Positions 24,236 through 34,201 of a stretch of 64,000 nt of DNA are shown one piece after another. The DNA comes from CAYYFX01 sp964571855 (lineage in GTDB: Bacteria > ARS69), in NCBI GenBank assembly GCA_964571855.1, contig CAZNDO010000013.1, positions 50,163 through 114,162 on the forward strand, in the 5' to 3' direction. A program made the position numbers and the translations under genes. Under the pieces are notes generated by a model. The model worked only from the letters and a program-made list of their open reading frames with translations, had not been told where the DNA came from and did not search any database. Positions within the stretch are counted from its first letter, which is position 1; each line of letters opens with the position of its first letter.

Positions 24236-25061
24236 GCGCCGGCCCCCCCTCGTCCGCCCCGTAGCTGTGCTCGAGATCGGGGAAGGCGCCGCTCCGCACG
24301 TCGCGCTTGAACGCCGCGATCGCGTCCACCATCACGTCGCTCAGGTTCGCGTACCGCTTCACGAAGCGCGGCTGCATCCCGGTCTCGATGCCGAGCAGGT
24401 CGTGGAAGACGAGGACCTGTCCGTCGCAGCGCGGCCCCGCGCCGATGCCGATCGTGGGGATGTCCAGGGAGTCCGTGATCTCGCCGGCCAGGTCCCACGG
24501 GATGCCCTCCAGGACGAGGCTGAACGCGCCCGCGCGCTGCAGCAGCCCCGCGTCCTCGATCATGCGGCGGCGCGCGTCCGAGCCGCGCCCCTGCACGCGG
24601 TACCCGCCGAAGCGGTGGATGGACTGCGGCGTCAGCCCCAGGTGCCCCATCACGGGAATGGACGCGTCCACGATGGCGCCCACCGCGTTGAGGAACTCGC
24701 GGCCGCCCTCCAGCTTCACGGCCTGCGCGCCGCCCTCCTTCACCATGCGCCCGGCATTCGCCACGGCCTCCGCCGGCGACACCTGGTAGGACAGGAAGGG
24801 CATATCGGACACGACGAGAGCGCGCGGCTCCGCGCGGCGCACGAGGCTCGTGTGGTACACGATGTCGTTCACGGTGACGCCGAGCGTGTTCTCCCGGCCC
24901 TGCACCACCATCCCCAGGCTGTCGCCGACCAGCAGCACGTCCACGCCCGCGGCGTCGCATACGCGCGCCGAGTGGTGGTCGTACGCGGTGACCATGGTGA
25001 TCTTCTCGCCGCGCCGCTTCATGGCGTGCAGGGCGGGCACGGTCATGGCCTTGGGACTCAC
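24213..25061 (-). CDS. panB: Ketopantoate hydroxymethyltransferase
   Basis: 282 residues with the family motifs VTAYDHHSARV, VLLVGDSLGMVVQG and DMPFLSYQVSP and the metal-binding aspartates. It transfers a hydroxymethyl group from methylene-tetrahydrofolate to 2-ketoisovalerate to make ketopantoate. Start GTG 25061 is preceded by GGAGG. It leads an operon panB-panC-glmU-HIT-LytR_C-DUF4321-tat. A possible promoter on the minus strand is TCGACG, 17 bases, TACCAT (25109 to 25081), weaker than others in the window. Confidence 0.96.
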   Translation of the reverse strand: MSPKAMTVPALHAMKRRGEKITMVTAYDHHSARVCDAAGVDVLLVGDSLGMVVQGRENTLGVTVNDIVYHTSLVRRAEPRALVVSDMPFLSYQVSPAEAVANAGRMVKEGGAQAVKLEGGREFLNAVGAIVDASIPVMGHLGLTPQSIHRFGGYRVQGRGSDARRRMIEDAGLLQRAGAFSLVLEGIPWDLAGEITDSLDIPTIGIGAGPRCDGQVLVFHDLLGIETGMQPRFVKRYANLSDVMVDAIAAFKRDVRSGAFPDLEHSYGADEGGPAREDRRDD

Positions 25062-25161
25062 GGCGCCTCCGGAGGCGGGGATGGTACTCCAAGGGGCGGG
25101 GAGCGTCGAGGCGGCCTCCCGGACGCCGGATCGGCGCGGGACGCGGACCGGCCGCCCCGGC

Positions 25162-25190
25162 TTGAGGACCCAGGGAGCCCCTGGTAGGAT
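25162..25190 (+). promoter_or_regulatory. Promoter for the dockerin-like gene
   Basis: TTGAGG, 17-base spacer, TAGGAT on the plus strand. A small perfect hairpin (CCGGGG/CCCCGG, 25192-25205) spans the predicted start near 25197. Confidence 0.45.
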
Positions 25191-25237
25191 ACCGGGGTGC
25201 CCCGGCGTCCCCTCGAGGGTCGATCAGGATCCGCACC

Positions 25238-25864
25238 ATGTTGCGGTTCGCGGCAGCGTCCGTGCTCGCGTTCGGGCACTCCGCTTCCCCCGCCTCCGCG
25301 GGCGTTCCCGATCCCGCGCGGGTCACGGACGTCGGCTGCGGCATCGATGAGGTGAGCCGGTTCGTGCTCGCCCCGGGTCCCTCCCCCTGCCAGTACCGGT
25401 TCCGGTCCGACGGCGGGCTGGACGCGCTGCACGTCAAGGTGACCCCGCGCGACTGCTTCTTCCTGCCGCGCGCCGGCTTCGCGGTGAAGGGCACCCTGGT
25501 CCCGGCGACCGGCGCTTCGGTCGTCCGCTCGTGCGAACCCGACCCCGTCGGATGGACGGACTCGTCCGGCGCCGCGGAGCTCGTGTTCCGGGCGATCGGC
25601 GGCCAGGGGACCGCACGGGTGGTGCTCACCCTGGGACTCGCGTCCCCGATCCCCCACGCGCCGGCATCGCTCGTGTTCGACTTCACCAGCCCCGATCAGG
25701 ACGGCAACGGCGACGCGCACGCGCCCGTCTCCGTGATCGATCTGGGGATGTGGGCTGCCGGCCTCGGCGCCTACCGCCGGGCGTCGGACTTCGACTGCAA
25801 CGGCACCGTCAACATCCTGGATCTCGGCGTCTGGGCCGGCGGACTCGGGAAGAGCTGCCCCTGA
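25238..25864 (+). CDS. Secreted protein with dockerin-like calcium repeats
   Basis: 208 residues: a signal peptide (to about ASAG, residue 22), a Cys-containing beta domain of unknown family (residues 25-145), then two dockerin-like/F-hand repeats at the C-terminus. The first repeat reads DQDGNGDAHAPVSVIDLG and the second DFDCNGTVNILDLGVW, each followed by a short GLG. In cellulosomes dockerins bind cohesins; in lineages such as this, similar tails are common on secreted proteins without any cohesin, so the binding partner is unknown. It stands alone on the plus strand between minus-strand operons and ends 6 bases before the stop of the nucleoside kinase gene. Confidence 0.75.
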   Translation: MLRFAAASVLAFGHSASPASAGVPDPARVTDVGCGIDEVSRFVLAPGPSPCQYRFRSDGGLDALHVKVTPRDCFFLPRAGFAVKGTLVPATGASVVRSCEPDPVGWTDSSGAAELVFRAIGGQGTARVVLTLGLASPIPHAPASLVFDFTSPDQDGNGDAHAPVSVIDLGMWAAGLGAYRRASDFDCNGTVNILDLGVWAGGLGKSCP

Positions 25865-25870
25865 CCGGAG

Positions 25871-26533
25871 CTACCGCCCCACGTACTGCGTCCCCGCGGC
25901 GTGCTCGCGGATCATGCGCAGGAGCCGCTCGTAGTCGTCGTCGTGCGAGACCAGGTCCATCTCGTTCGTGTTCACGATGAGCAGCGGGGTGTCGTCGTAG
26001 TGGAAGAAGAAGTGGTTGTACGCCTCGGACAGCGTCTCCAGGTACTCCCGCGAGATCTCCCGCTCGAAGGACCGGCCCCGGCGCTTGATGCGCTCCAGCA
26101 GCACGTCCGTGGTGGCCTGCAGGTACACCACCAGCTCCGGCTTCGCGAGGCGCGCCTCCAGCAGCGGCACGATCGTCCGGTACAGCGAGAGCTCCTCCTC
26201 GGAGAGGTTGATCGTGGCGAAGATCTGGTCCTTCGCGAAGATGTAGTCCGACACGACCGAGCCCGCGAACAGGTCCCGCTGGGAGAGCTCCAGCTGCTGC
26301 CGGTAGCGCGAGAGCAGGAAGAAGATCTGGGTCTGGAAGGCGTACGCCTCGGGATCGTCGTAGAAGCGGGCGAGGAACGGGTTCTCCTCCACGACCTCCA
26401 GCAGGATGGCGGCGTCCAGGGACTTCGCCAGTCGCTTCGCCAGCGTGGTCTTGCCCACGCCGATCACGCCCTCGATGGCCACGTACCGGTTGCGCGCGAC
26501 GGCCGCGGGCGCCGGCGGCATCACCTCGCCCAT
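25871..26533 (-). CDS. Deoxynucleoside kinase
   Basis: About 220 residues. P-loop IEGVIGVGKTTLAKRL near residue 22-35, the substrate motif EVVEENPFLARFYDD, the ERS-like region RIKRRGRSFERE and YLETLSEAYNHFF identify the dNK/dCK family that phosphorylates deoxynucleosides in salvage. Two starts are possible: ATG 26533 (GGAGG upstream, used here) or ATG 26521, which shares an A with the folK stop. It closes the folB-folK operon, an arrangement often seen for dAdo/dGuo kinases. Substrate preference cannot be read from the sequence. Confidence 0.9.
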   Translation of the reverse strand: MGEVMPPAPAAVARNRYVAIEGVIGVGKTTLAKRLAKSLDAAILLEVVEENPFLARFYDDPEAYAFQTQIFFLLSRYRQQLELSQRDLFAGSVVSDYIFAKDQIFATINLSEEELSLYRTIVPLLEARLAKPELVVYLQATTDVLLERIKRRGRSFEREISREYLETLSEAYNHFFFHYDDTPLLIVNTNEMDLVSHDDDYERLLRMIREHAAGTQYVGR

Positions 26534-27066
26534 GGGCTCCGCCCCTCCGGCGCCGTCCCCGCCGGCCGGCTCCCCGCGACGCGCTCGCACGGGGTCCACC
26601 CCGGTGACGCGCGCAGCCGGTCCCGGGCTTCCCGCGCCGTGAGACCCGAGCACGGGTGGCGCCAGTCCGGCGCGATCTCCACCAGGGGCTCCAGCACGAA
26701 GGACCGCTCCTCCATCCTCGGGTGCGGGATCTGCAGGTCGTCCTCGGCGCACGTCTCGTCTCCGTAGAAGATCAGGTCCAGGTCCAGGGTCCGCGGGCCC
26801 CAGCGCTCGGCGCGCTGCCGTCCCGCCGCCGCCTCCAGCCGCTGCAGCTCGCGCAGGAGGTCGCGCGCGGGACGCGCGGTGTCCAGGAGCGCCGCGGCGT
26901 TCAGGTAGTCAGGCTGCGGCACGGGGCCCCACGCGGCGCTCCGCCAGAGCGAGGAGACCGCGCGGACGGTCACATCCGGGTCGGCGGCCAGCGCGTCCAG
27001 CGCGCTGGCGAACGCCTCCTCGGGGCGGCCCAGGTTGCCGCCGAGCGCCACGGCGGCGCTCGTCAA
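26521..27066 (-). CDS. folK: Hydroxymethyl-dihydropterin pyrophosphokinase
   Basis: 181 residues. VALGGNLG at the start, VSSLWRSAAWGPVPQPDYLNAA in the middle and RWGPRTLDLDLIFYG near residue 105 are the HPPK signatures for ATP and pterin binding. It pyrophosphorylates 6-hydroxymethyl-dihydropterin before FolP joins pABA. Start is TTG 27066, which overlaps the folB stop as TTGA; the alternative GTG 27051 would remove the first strand. The C-terminal ~25 residues (Arg/Gly-rich) extend beyond the usual fold. folP is not in the window. Confidence 0.93.
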   Translation of the reverse strand: MTSAAVALGGNLGRPEEAFASALDALAADPDVTVRAVSSLWRSAAWGPVPQPDYLNAAALLDTARPARDLLRELQRLEAAAGRQRAERWGPRTLDLDLIFYGDETCAEDDLQIPHPRMEERSFVLEPLVEIAPDWRHPCSGLTAREARDRLRASPGWTPCERVAGSRPAGTAPEGRSPWAR

Positions 27067-27437
27067 TCCGGCACCCTCCCGCGCTCCACCTCGATTTCCA
27101 CGTGCCCCAGGTTCGGGCAGTGCGGGACGGAGGGCTTGCGGACGCGCACGGTCACGCCCTCGATCTCGAACTGCTCGTAGATGGCGGTGGCCATGTCCGA
27201 GGCGAGCGCCTCGAGCAGGGAGAACCGGTCCGTCTGCATCACGCGCTCGACGACCCGGTACACCTCCTCGTAGTTCACCGCCTCGGCCAGCCGGTCGCTC
27301 TTGCCGGGCGCTTCGATGTCCACCCAGAGGTCCACGTCCACCTCGAACCGCTGCCCCAGCTCCTTCTCCGCGGCGTGGTAGCCGTGGTGTCCCACCAGGC
27401 CGATGTCGGCCAGCGTGATGCGCGCGATCTCGGGCAT
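27063..27437 (-). CDS. folB: Dihydroneopterin aldolase
   Basis: 124 residues, the usual FolB size. The strand LADIGLVGHHGYHAAEKELGQRFEVDV carries the active-site Glu/Tyr region, and later EGVTVRVRKPSVP matches the tunnelling-fold core with its conserved Lys. It cleaves dihydroneopterin to hydroxymethyl-dihydropterin and glycolaldehyde. ATG 27437 follows GGGAGGT. It is the first gene of folB-folK-dNK, with a promoter at 27465-27493. Confidence 0.94.
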   Translation of the reverse strand: MPEIARITLADIGLVGHHGYHAAEKELGQRFEVDVDLWVDIEAPGKSDRLAEAVNYEEVYRVVERVMQTDRFSLLEALASDMATAIYEQFEIEGVTVRVRKPSVPHCPNLGHVEIEVERGRVPD

Positions 27438-27464
27438 TGCGGACCTCCCGCGTCGGGGGCACGC

Positions 27465-27493
27465 AGGGTAGCACACGGTCGGGCGCGGGTCAG
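27465..27493 (-). promoter_or_regulatory. Promoter for folB-folK-dNK
   Basis: Minus-strand CTGACC (27493-27488), 17-base spacer, TACCCT (27470-27465); 28 bases before the folB ATG. The -35 departs from TTG at its first base. Confidence 0.45.
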
Positions 27494-27507
27494 GCCGGGA
27501 ACGGGAA

Positions 27508-27533
27508 GGGGGAGGGGCCGAAGCCCCTCCCCC
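27508..27533 (-). terminator. groEL terminator with UUCG tetraloop
   Basis: Read on the minus strand it is an 11-base-pair perfect stem (GGGGGAGGGGC with its complement) closed by a C-UUCG-G tetraloop, followed by TTCCCGTTCC. It lies 27 bases after the groEL stop. A second perfect 7-bp hairpin (27538-27554) lies between stop and terminator. Confidence 0.8.
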
Positions 27534-27559
27534 GCTGCGGATCGGGACGATCCGGTTCG

Positions 27560-29200
<1,641 letters not shown>

Positions 29201-29297
29201 CGGGGCGTAACCCTCCCGGTCGTGGACCGTGTTTCGGGGTTTCGGAAAGGGCCCGCGGCGCGGTGCGCGCGGGCGGAGCCGTTCTCGGGTCCCGTGT

Positions 29298-29582
29298 CTA
29301 CAGGACCGCCAGGATGTCCGTCTCGCGCAGGATCAGGTACTCCTTGCCCTCGATCTTGACCTCGGTGCCGGAGTACTTCCCGTACAGGATCGTGTCGCCC
29401 TTCTTCACCTCGAGCGTGATCCGCTTGCCCTCTTCGTTCGTGCGGCCCGGGCCCACGGCGATGACGCGGCCCTCCTGGGGGCGCTCCTTCGCGGTGTCCG
29501 GGATGATGATCCCGCTCTTGGACATCTCCTTGGCGTCCAGGGCCTCGACCAGCACGCGGTCGCCCAGGGGCTTGATCGTCAT
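29298..29582 (-). CDS. groES: Co-chaperonin GroES (Hsp10)
   Basis: 94 residues with the family pattern IKPLGDRVLVEALDAKE at the start, the mobile loop KSGIIIPDTAKERPQEG, and a closing ILRETDILAVL. It caps GroEL. ATG 29582 is preceded by GGAGGAGGG. The longer frame upstream to 29642 is 5' leader containing part of the CIRCE element. It is co-transcribed with groEL. Confidence 0.98.
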   Translation of the reverse strand: MTIKPLGDRVLVEALDAKEMSKSGIIIPDTAKERPQEGRVIAVGPGRTNEEGKRITLEVKKGDTILYGKYSGTEVKIEGKEYLILRETDILAVL

Positions 29583-29631
29583 CGTCCCTCCTCCTCGGTG
29601 CCTTCCGCGGCCGAGTGGCCGGGAAGGGGTC

Positions 29632-29658
29632 TTGGCACTCAACGTTTTGGAGTGCTAA
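29632..29658 (-). promoter_or_regulatory. CIRCE operator (HrcA binding site)
   Basis: On the minus strand TTAGCACTC, 9 bases, GAGTGCCAA: one mismatch from the consensus TTAGCACTC-N9-GAGTGCTAA. It lies about 10 bases after the predicted groES transcript start and 50 bases before the ATG, so HrcA should repress groESL in the absence of heat stress. hrcA is not in the window. Confidence 0.93.
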
Positions 29659-29675
29659 CAGTGCAGCACGGCGGC

Positions 29676-29704
29676 AAGATACAGGAGGGGTCCGGCGGCG
29701 TCAA
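29676..29704 (-). promoter_or_regulatory. groESL promoter
   Basis: Minus-strand TTGACG (29704-29699), 17-base spacer, TATCTT (29681-29676). Predicted start near 29669, just ahead of CIRCE. The rest of the gap up to 29893 is GC-rich, holds the terminator below and no gene that I can see. Confidence 0.7.
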
Positions 29705-29860
29705 GCCGGCGCGGACCGCCGGCGCAGTCGGGCGGCGTCGCCGAAACGACGCCGGCGGATCGCCGCAAACGGCCCGGGGACAACGTGTTGCCAAAGGCCG
29801 CGGACCCGCCCGGCAACGGGGAGGGCCGGCCGGGAACGCCCCGACCGGCCCCTTGCTCGC

Positions 29861-29881
29861 CCCGGGGGGAAGCCCCCCGGG
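29861..29881 (-). terminator. Hairpin after the DUF6588 operon
   Basis: A perfect 9-bp stem CCCGGGGGG/CCCCCCGGG with a 3-base loop, 12 bases after the stop of the secreted protein gene. No T-tract follows, as for most hairpins in this window. Confidence 0.55.
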
Positions 29882-29893
29882 AAGGACCCGCGA

Positions 29894-30517
29894 TCAGGCG
29901 CCGAACGGCACCTCGAACTCGCGCTCCCCGACCACCTGGATGACGAGCTTCACCTCCCAGCGGAAGTTCGTCGGGGTGGCCGCGGGCACCGAGTTCCCGC
30001 GCACGTGGTACTCGAACTGCGTGTTCGCCACGGGCGCGCCGCCCTGCAGCTCCACGAGCAGCTCGTCCAGGAAGTCGTTGATCTCGTTGATCCCGGGCTG
30101 CAGCAGCGTGGTCATGTCGATCCAGTCCGTGACCGCCGAGCAGTCCGCCGTGAAGCCGTCCACCACGAGGTGCGGACCGGGGCTCGGCGCGCCGACGCGC
30201 GTGAACTCCAGGAACCCGTTCTCGATGGAGCGCCCGGCCTCCGGTTGCGTGATCCGGTAGAAGACCTGGACGAGCTGGATCTCCTCCACCTCGTTCGGGT
30301 CGATCTCGGCGTCCTCCAGCTCCGCCTCGAGATCCAGGTCCTCCTTCACGTCGATGGTCTCGGTGTCGTCGTGGAAGTTCGTCTCGCCCGACGCGATGAA
30401 CTCCGCGGTCGTCGGGACGCCGATCACGAGCTCCACGACCTTGTCGCTCGTGCACGTGGCGGCGGTCAGCGGGAGCGCCAGCGCCGGCACGAGGAGGATT
30501 CGCGTGAGATTCTTCAT
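29894..30517 (-). CDS. Secreted acidic protein of unknown function
   Basis: 207 residues. A signal peptide (KNLTRILLVPALALPLTAA) ends just before a Cys in AATC, a poor lipobox because of the Thr, so it may be a lipoprotein or simply secreted. A strongly acidic stretch (DLDLEAELEDAEIDPNEVEE, about residues 60-80) is followed by beta-type sequence. I recognise no family. It lies 11 bases after the DUF6588 gene and shares its promoter, so the pair is likely to work together in the envelope. GGGGGGAA precedes the ATG. Confidence 0.7.
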   Translation of the reverse strand: MKNLTRILLVPALALPLTAATCTSDKVVELVIGVPTTAEFIASGETNFHDDTETIDVKEDLDLEAELEDAEIDPNEVEEIQLVQVFYRITQPEAGRSIENGFLEFTRVGAPSPGPHLVVDGFTADCSAVTDWIDMTTLLQPGINEINDFLDELLVELQGGAPVANTQFEYHVRGNSVPAATPTNFRWEVKLVIQVVGEREFEVPFGA

Positions 30518-30528
30518 GGGTTCCCCCC

Positions 30529-31422
30529 TCACATTCCGAAGCTGATGCCGCCGGCGAAGCCCGTGACAGCGGCCTTGTTGAACTCGCCGTTGAGCTTCAC
30601 GCCGGGAAGGTTGATGCTGGCGCCCAGGGTCAGGTGGAAGTCGTTGTCGCGGTCGAACTCCACCTTCGTGGTCTCGTCGTCGGTCTCGTACTCCACGTCC
30701 ATCGCGAACGAGTCCATGCCGAGCCCCACGTACGGCTCGATCGACACGGTCTGCCCGTAGCGCTTGCTGCCCATGACGTTCGCGGCCAGGGCCTTCGCGT
30801 CCAGCAGCGAGTCCCCGAGCTTGAAGCTCTGGTACATGAGACCGACCGCCACGTCGACCGGCAGCGCGGGCAGGTACTGCGAGATGCTGTGCTGCCCTCC
30901 GATGCCGAACATCTCGAACTTGCCGATGTCGTCGTCCGAGAACTCGACCTCCGGCACGTACCGGAGGATCGCGCGCGTCCCGGCGACGTTGCCGACGGTG
31001 AGCTGCGGCACGGCCACGCCGAAGTTCTTCATGTCGAAGCCGCCCGGGTGGTGGAAGTGCAGCCCCGGAATGGACTCGTGGTCCGCGGTCACGGCGCTCT
31101 CGTCACCGACCACCGTGGGCGCCTCCACGGTCTCGTAGCCGGGGGTCTCGGCGGTGTACACGCGTTCGTCGTCGCCGAACGAGATGTACGCCGCGCGCAG
31201 GTCCAGCGTGAAGCCGAAGCCCGCGGCGGGAATGTACGCGGACCGGAAGATGCCCGTGTTCACCGACGTGGACAGCCCGTCCACGAACGGACCGAGGTAC
31301 CCCTGCACCTGCGCGTCCTCGAGCGCCGAGAGGTTCTCCTCGAGCGCCGCGCCGGCGGGGTTCGCGATCAGGAGGCCCAGCGCCGCGACGAGCGCGGCCG
31401 GGGCGGAGTTGCGAAGTCGCAT
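30529..31422 (-). CDS. DUF6588-type outer-membrane barrel
   Basis: 297 residues: a signal peptide ending NPAGA, then a segment LSTSVNTGIFRSAYIP and alternating beta strands such as RAAYISFGD, SISQYLPALPVDVAVGLMYQ and FHLTLGASINLPGVKLNGEFN. It ends GGISFGM, like a barrel C-terminus. The plan fits DUF6588, a family of FCB-group outer-membrane proteins with no assigned role. ATG 31422 follows GGAGGAT. Its leader starts with a strong hairpin. It is the first gene of a two-gene operon. Confidence 0.72.
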   Translation of the reverse strand: MRLRNSAPAALVAALGLLIANPAGAALEENLSALEDAQVQGYLGPFVDGLSTSVNTGIFRSAYIPAAGFGFTLDLRAAYISFGDDERVYTAETPGYETVEAPTVVGDESAVTADHESIPGLHFHHPGGFDMKNFGVAVPQLTVGNVAGTRAILRYVPEVEFSDDDIGKFEMFGIGGQHSISQYLPALPVDVAVGLMYQSFKLGDSLLDAKALAANVMGSKRYGQTVSIEPYVGLGMDSFAMDVEYETDDETTKVEFDRDNDFHLTLGASINLPGVKLNGEFNKAAVTGFAGGISFGM

Positions 31423-31446
31423 CGGATCCTCCGAGTGAAGACGATG

Positions 31447-31476
31447 GCCGTGCGCGGAACGCTCCGGGCGCACGGC
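31447..31476 (-). other. Hairpin at the 5' end of the DUF6588 leader
   Basis: Nine perfect base pairs (GCCGTGCGC with GCGCACGGC) enclose an inner CGGA/TCCG stem. It begins about 2 bases after the predicted transcript start near 31478. Confidence 0.55.
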
Positions 31477-31484
31477 GTCGATCG

Positions 31485-31514
31485 ATCCTCCGCGAGCGGC
31501 TCCTCCGGAGTCAA
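31485..31514 (-). promoter_or_regulatory. Promoter for the DUF6588 operon
   Basis: Minus-strand TTGACT (31514-31509), 18-base spacer, GAGGAT (31490-31485). The -35 is strong, the -10 lacks the first T. Confidence 0.45.
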
Positions 31515-31549
31515 GCGCCCGCGGGACGAACGGCCGGGAACGGCAGGGG

Positions 31550-32344
31550 TTATCGGTCGGCGGGACCTCCCGCGCGGTCGCGGAGGATGCGCTCCGCGAG
31601 CAGCAGGCCTTCCAGCGTCAGTCCCACCTCCACGCGGTCGACGGACCGGCAGCGCGGCGCGACGAGGGGGGCCAGCCCCCCCGTGGCGATGCACTGCCCC
31701 CGCGCGCCCAGCTCCTCCCAGATCCGCGCCACCAGGGTGTCGATCATCCCGGCCGCCCCCAGGAGGATGCCCGAGCGCAGGCAGTCCCGCGTGTTCGCGC
31801 CGATGGCCCGGTCCGGGAACGTGAAGTCCACCTTCGTGAGCCGCGCGGCGCGACGGAAGAGATCCTCCGCGGAGGTCTCGATCCCCGGCGCGATGATCCC
31901 GCCCACGTAGCGGCCCTCGCGGTCCAGGACGTCGAAGTTCGTGGCGGTGCCGAGGTCCACGACCACCGACGGGAAGCCGAAGCGCGCGCGCGCCGCGAGC
32001 GCGTTCACGATGCGGTCGGCGCCCACCTCGCGCGGGTCGTCCACGGCGACCGGGATGCCCAGCGGGGACTCCGCGCCCACGAGCAGCGGATCGTGGCCGA
32101 GCTCCGCCGCCACGTACGCGGCGAACGTGCGCGTGAGCGTGGGCACCACGGAGCAGATGATGGTGCGCGTCACGGAGCGCTCGCGCCGCGGCAGGTCGCG
32201 GCACAGGTGCGCCACGGTCATCGAGATCTCGCCGGACGTGGCGTCGCGCCGCGTTCCCACGCGCAGCGAGCCCGCCGCGCGGCCGTCCGCGTCGAAGAGC
32301 CCGAGCACCACGTTCGTGTTGCCGATGTCCACGGCCAGCAGCAT
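31550..32344 (-). CDS. coaX: Type III pantothenate kinase
   Basis: 264 residues. The phosphate motif LLAVDIGNTNVVLGLF at the start, SVVPTLT, the pantothenate contact VGADRIVNALAA and VVDLGTATNFDVLD identify CoaX, an ASKHA-fold kinase that phosphorylates pantothenate with ATP and a monovalent cation. It continues the CoA pathway begun by panB and panC 8 kb away. ATG 32344 follows CGGAGG and lies 11 bases after birA, the neighbour with which coaX is fused or linked in many bacteria. Last gene of the uvrB operon. Confidence 0.96.
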   Translation of the reverse strand: MLLAVDIGNTNVVLGLFDADGRAAGSLRVGTRRDATSGEISMTVAHLCRDLPRRERSVTRTIICSVVPTLTRTFAAYVAAELGHDPLLVGAESPLGIPVAVDDPREVGADRIVNALAARARFGFPSVVVDLGTATNFDVLDREGRYVGGIIAPGIETSAEDLFRRAARLTKVDFTFPDRAIGANTRDCLRSGILLGAAGMIDTLVARIWEELGARGQCIATGGLAPLVAPRCRSVDRVEVGLTLEGLLLAERILRDRAGGPADR

Positions 32345-32355
32345 CGATGCCTCCG

Positions 32356-33318
32356 TCACGTCCGCGCCCGCACGCGCGCGAGCCCCGCGCGCACGGCGAT
32401 CGTCCCGCGACCCGGCACGTCCACGAGGAACGAGCCGTCCGGCGCCACGCCGGCGCCACGCCCTTCCAGCACGCCCTCGTCGCGCTCCACCACGAGGTCC
32501 CGCCCGGCCAGCTCGTCGCGCGGCGCCCAGGCCGGCGCGAGGTCCGCGCCGCCCGCGCGCTCCGCGTCCAGCCGCTCCTCCAGCCGCGCCAGCAGCGCGG
32601 CGAGGAGCGCGCCGCGCTCGACCTGCCGGCCCGCCGCGGCCTCCACGGAGATCGCCGAGCCGGCGAACTCGGCCGGGAAGTCCCCGTCCGCATGATGCAC
32701 GTTCATCCCGATGCCGGCCACCGGCCACAGCGCCCGTCCGCGGGAGCGCGCCTCCACGAGCACGCCGCAGACCTTGCGGCCGCACAGGCGCACGTCGTTC
32801 GGCCACTTGAGCCCCGCGGGCACGCCGCTGGCCTCCTCCACGGCGTCCGCCACCGCCAGCGCCACGAGCAGCGAGAGCCGCGGCGCCGACGCCGGATCGT
32901 CCGGCGCCGGAAGCAGCACGGAGAGCCACAGCCCCAGGCCCGGCCGCGCGTCGAACGAGGCGCCCCGGCGGCCGCGCGCCGCGGTCTGCAGCTCCGCGCC
33001 GATCACGAGCCCCGGTGCGGCGCCCGCCCCCGCGCGCTCCAGCACGGCATCGTTCGAGGAGCCGAGCACCGCATGGATCTCCAGCGGCCGTCCGAGCGCG
33101 CGCGTCCGCAGCCGCGCCGAGATGTCCGCGGCCGACAGCGCGGAACCGCGCGGGCCGAGAACCACGCGCCCGCCGGCGCGCGTCACGAGCCGCGCCGCCT
33201 CCAGGTCCGCCAGCGCGGCCTCGCCCGCGGCGAACCGCGCCTCGGGCAGCGCGCCGCCCGCCTCCGCCAGCGCGTGCAGCGCCCCGGCCTGGACCTCGCG
33301 CAGCGTCGTGGCGATCAC
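32356..33318 (-). CDS. birA: Biotin-protein ligase with N-terminal winged helix
   Basis: 320 residues. The first ~70 form a winged-helix domain (FAAGEAALADLEAARLVTRAGGRVVLGP), so the protein may also act as biotin-operon repressor. The ligase core has the ATP loop ARGRRGASFD, where the first Gly of the usual GRGRRG is Ala, then LKWPNDV (near residue 170), KVCGVLVE and GIGMNV. A C-terminal SH3-like domain closes it. It attaches biotin to the AccB carrier that works with AccA. GTG 33318 overlaps the nadC stop as GTGA. The Ala substitution in the loop could loosen adenylate control. Confidence 0.93.
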   Translation of the reverse strand: MIATTLREVQAGALHALAEAGGALPEARFAAGEAALADLEAARLVTRAGGRVVLGPRGSALSAADISARLRTRALGRPLEIHAVLGSSNDAVLERAGAGAAPGLVIGAELQTAARGRRGASFDARPGLGLWLSVLLPAPDDPASAPRLSLLVALAVADAVEEASGVPAGLKWPNDVRLCGRKVCGVLVEARSRGRALWPVAGIGMNVHHADGDFPAEFAGSAISVEAAAGRQVERGALLAALLARLEERLDAERAGGADLAPAWAPRDELAGRDLVVERDEGVLEGRGAGVAPDGSFLVDVPGRGTIAVRAGLARVRART

Positions 33319-34201
33319 GGCCCGTCCTCCCGCACCAGGAGGGAGAAGTCGATCGCGCGCACGCTGTGCGTCAACGACCCCAGGCTCACGAGGTCCACGC
33401 CCGTATCCGCCACGCGCGCCAGGTCCTCCACGCGCATGCCGCCCGACGCCTCGACCTCCGGCCGCGTCCCCTTCGGCCCCAGCGCGTCCACCACGCGGCG
33501 CATCTCCACGAGCGGCATGTTGTCGAGCAGCAGGCGGTCCGGCTTCAGCGCCGCCGCCGCCATCGCCTCCTCGAACGTGCGCACCTCCACCGTGAGCGGC
33601 AGCGCGGCGGACGCGGGATCGGCGCGCACCGCGGCGATCGCCGGCGCGATGCCGCCCGCCACCGCGAGGTGGTTCTCCTTGAGCATCACCATGTCCCCGA
33701 GACCGAACCGGTGGTTCGTGCCGCCGCCGAGGATCACGGCGTGCTTCTCCAGCGCGCGCAGTCCCGGCGTGGTCTTGCGCGTGTCGCACACCGCCATGCG
33801 GCCGCCGCACGCGTCCACGCAGCGCCGCGTGGCGCTCGCCACGCCCGAGAGCCGCTGCAGGAAGTTCAACGCGGTGCGCTCGCCGGAGAGCAGCACGGCC
33901 GCGGACGCCTCCACCGCGAGCACCGCGTCCCCCGCGGCGAACGCGTCACCGTCCGTCCGCATGGTCACCGTCACCGGCGCGCCCATCGCCAGCAGCTCGA
34001 ACGAGCGCCGGAACGGCGCGACCCCGGCGAGCACGCCGGCCTCGCGCGCCACGACCTCCGCGCGGCGCCGCGCGTCCTTCCCCGGCAACGGCAGGGTGCT
34101 CCGATCCTCGAACGCGGAGTCCTCCGCCAGCGCGCGGCGGACCGCGTCGTCCACCACGGCGGCCGAGGGCGCCGCCACGTCGAAGCGGCCGAGCAGGCGC
34201 C

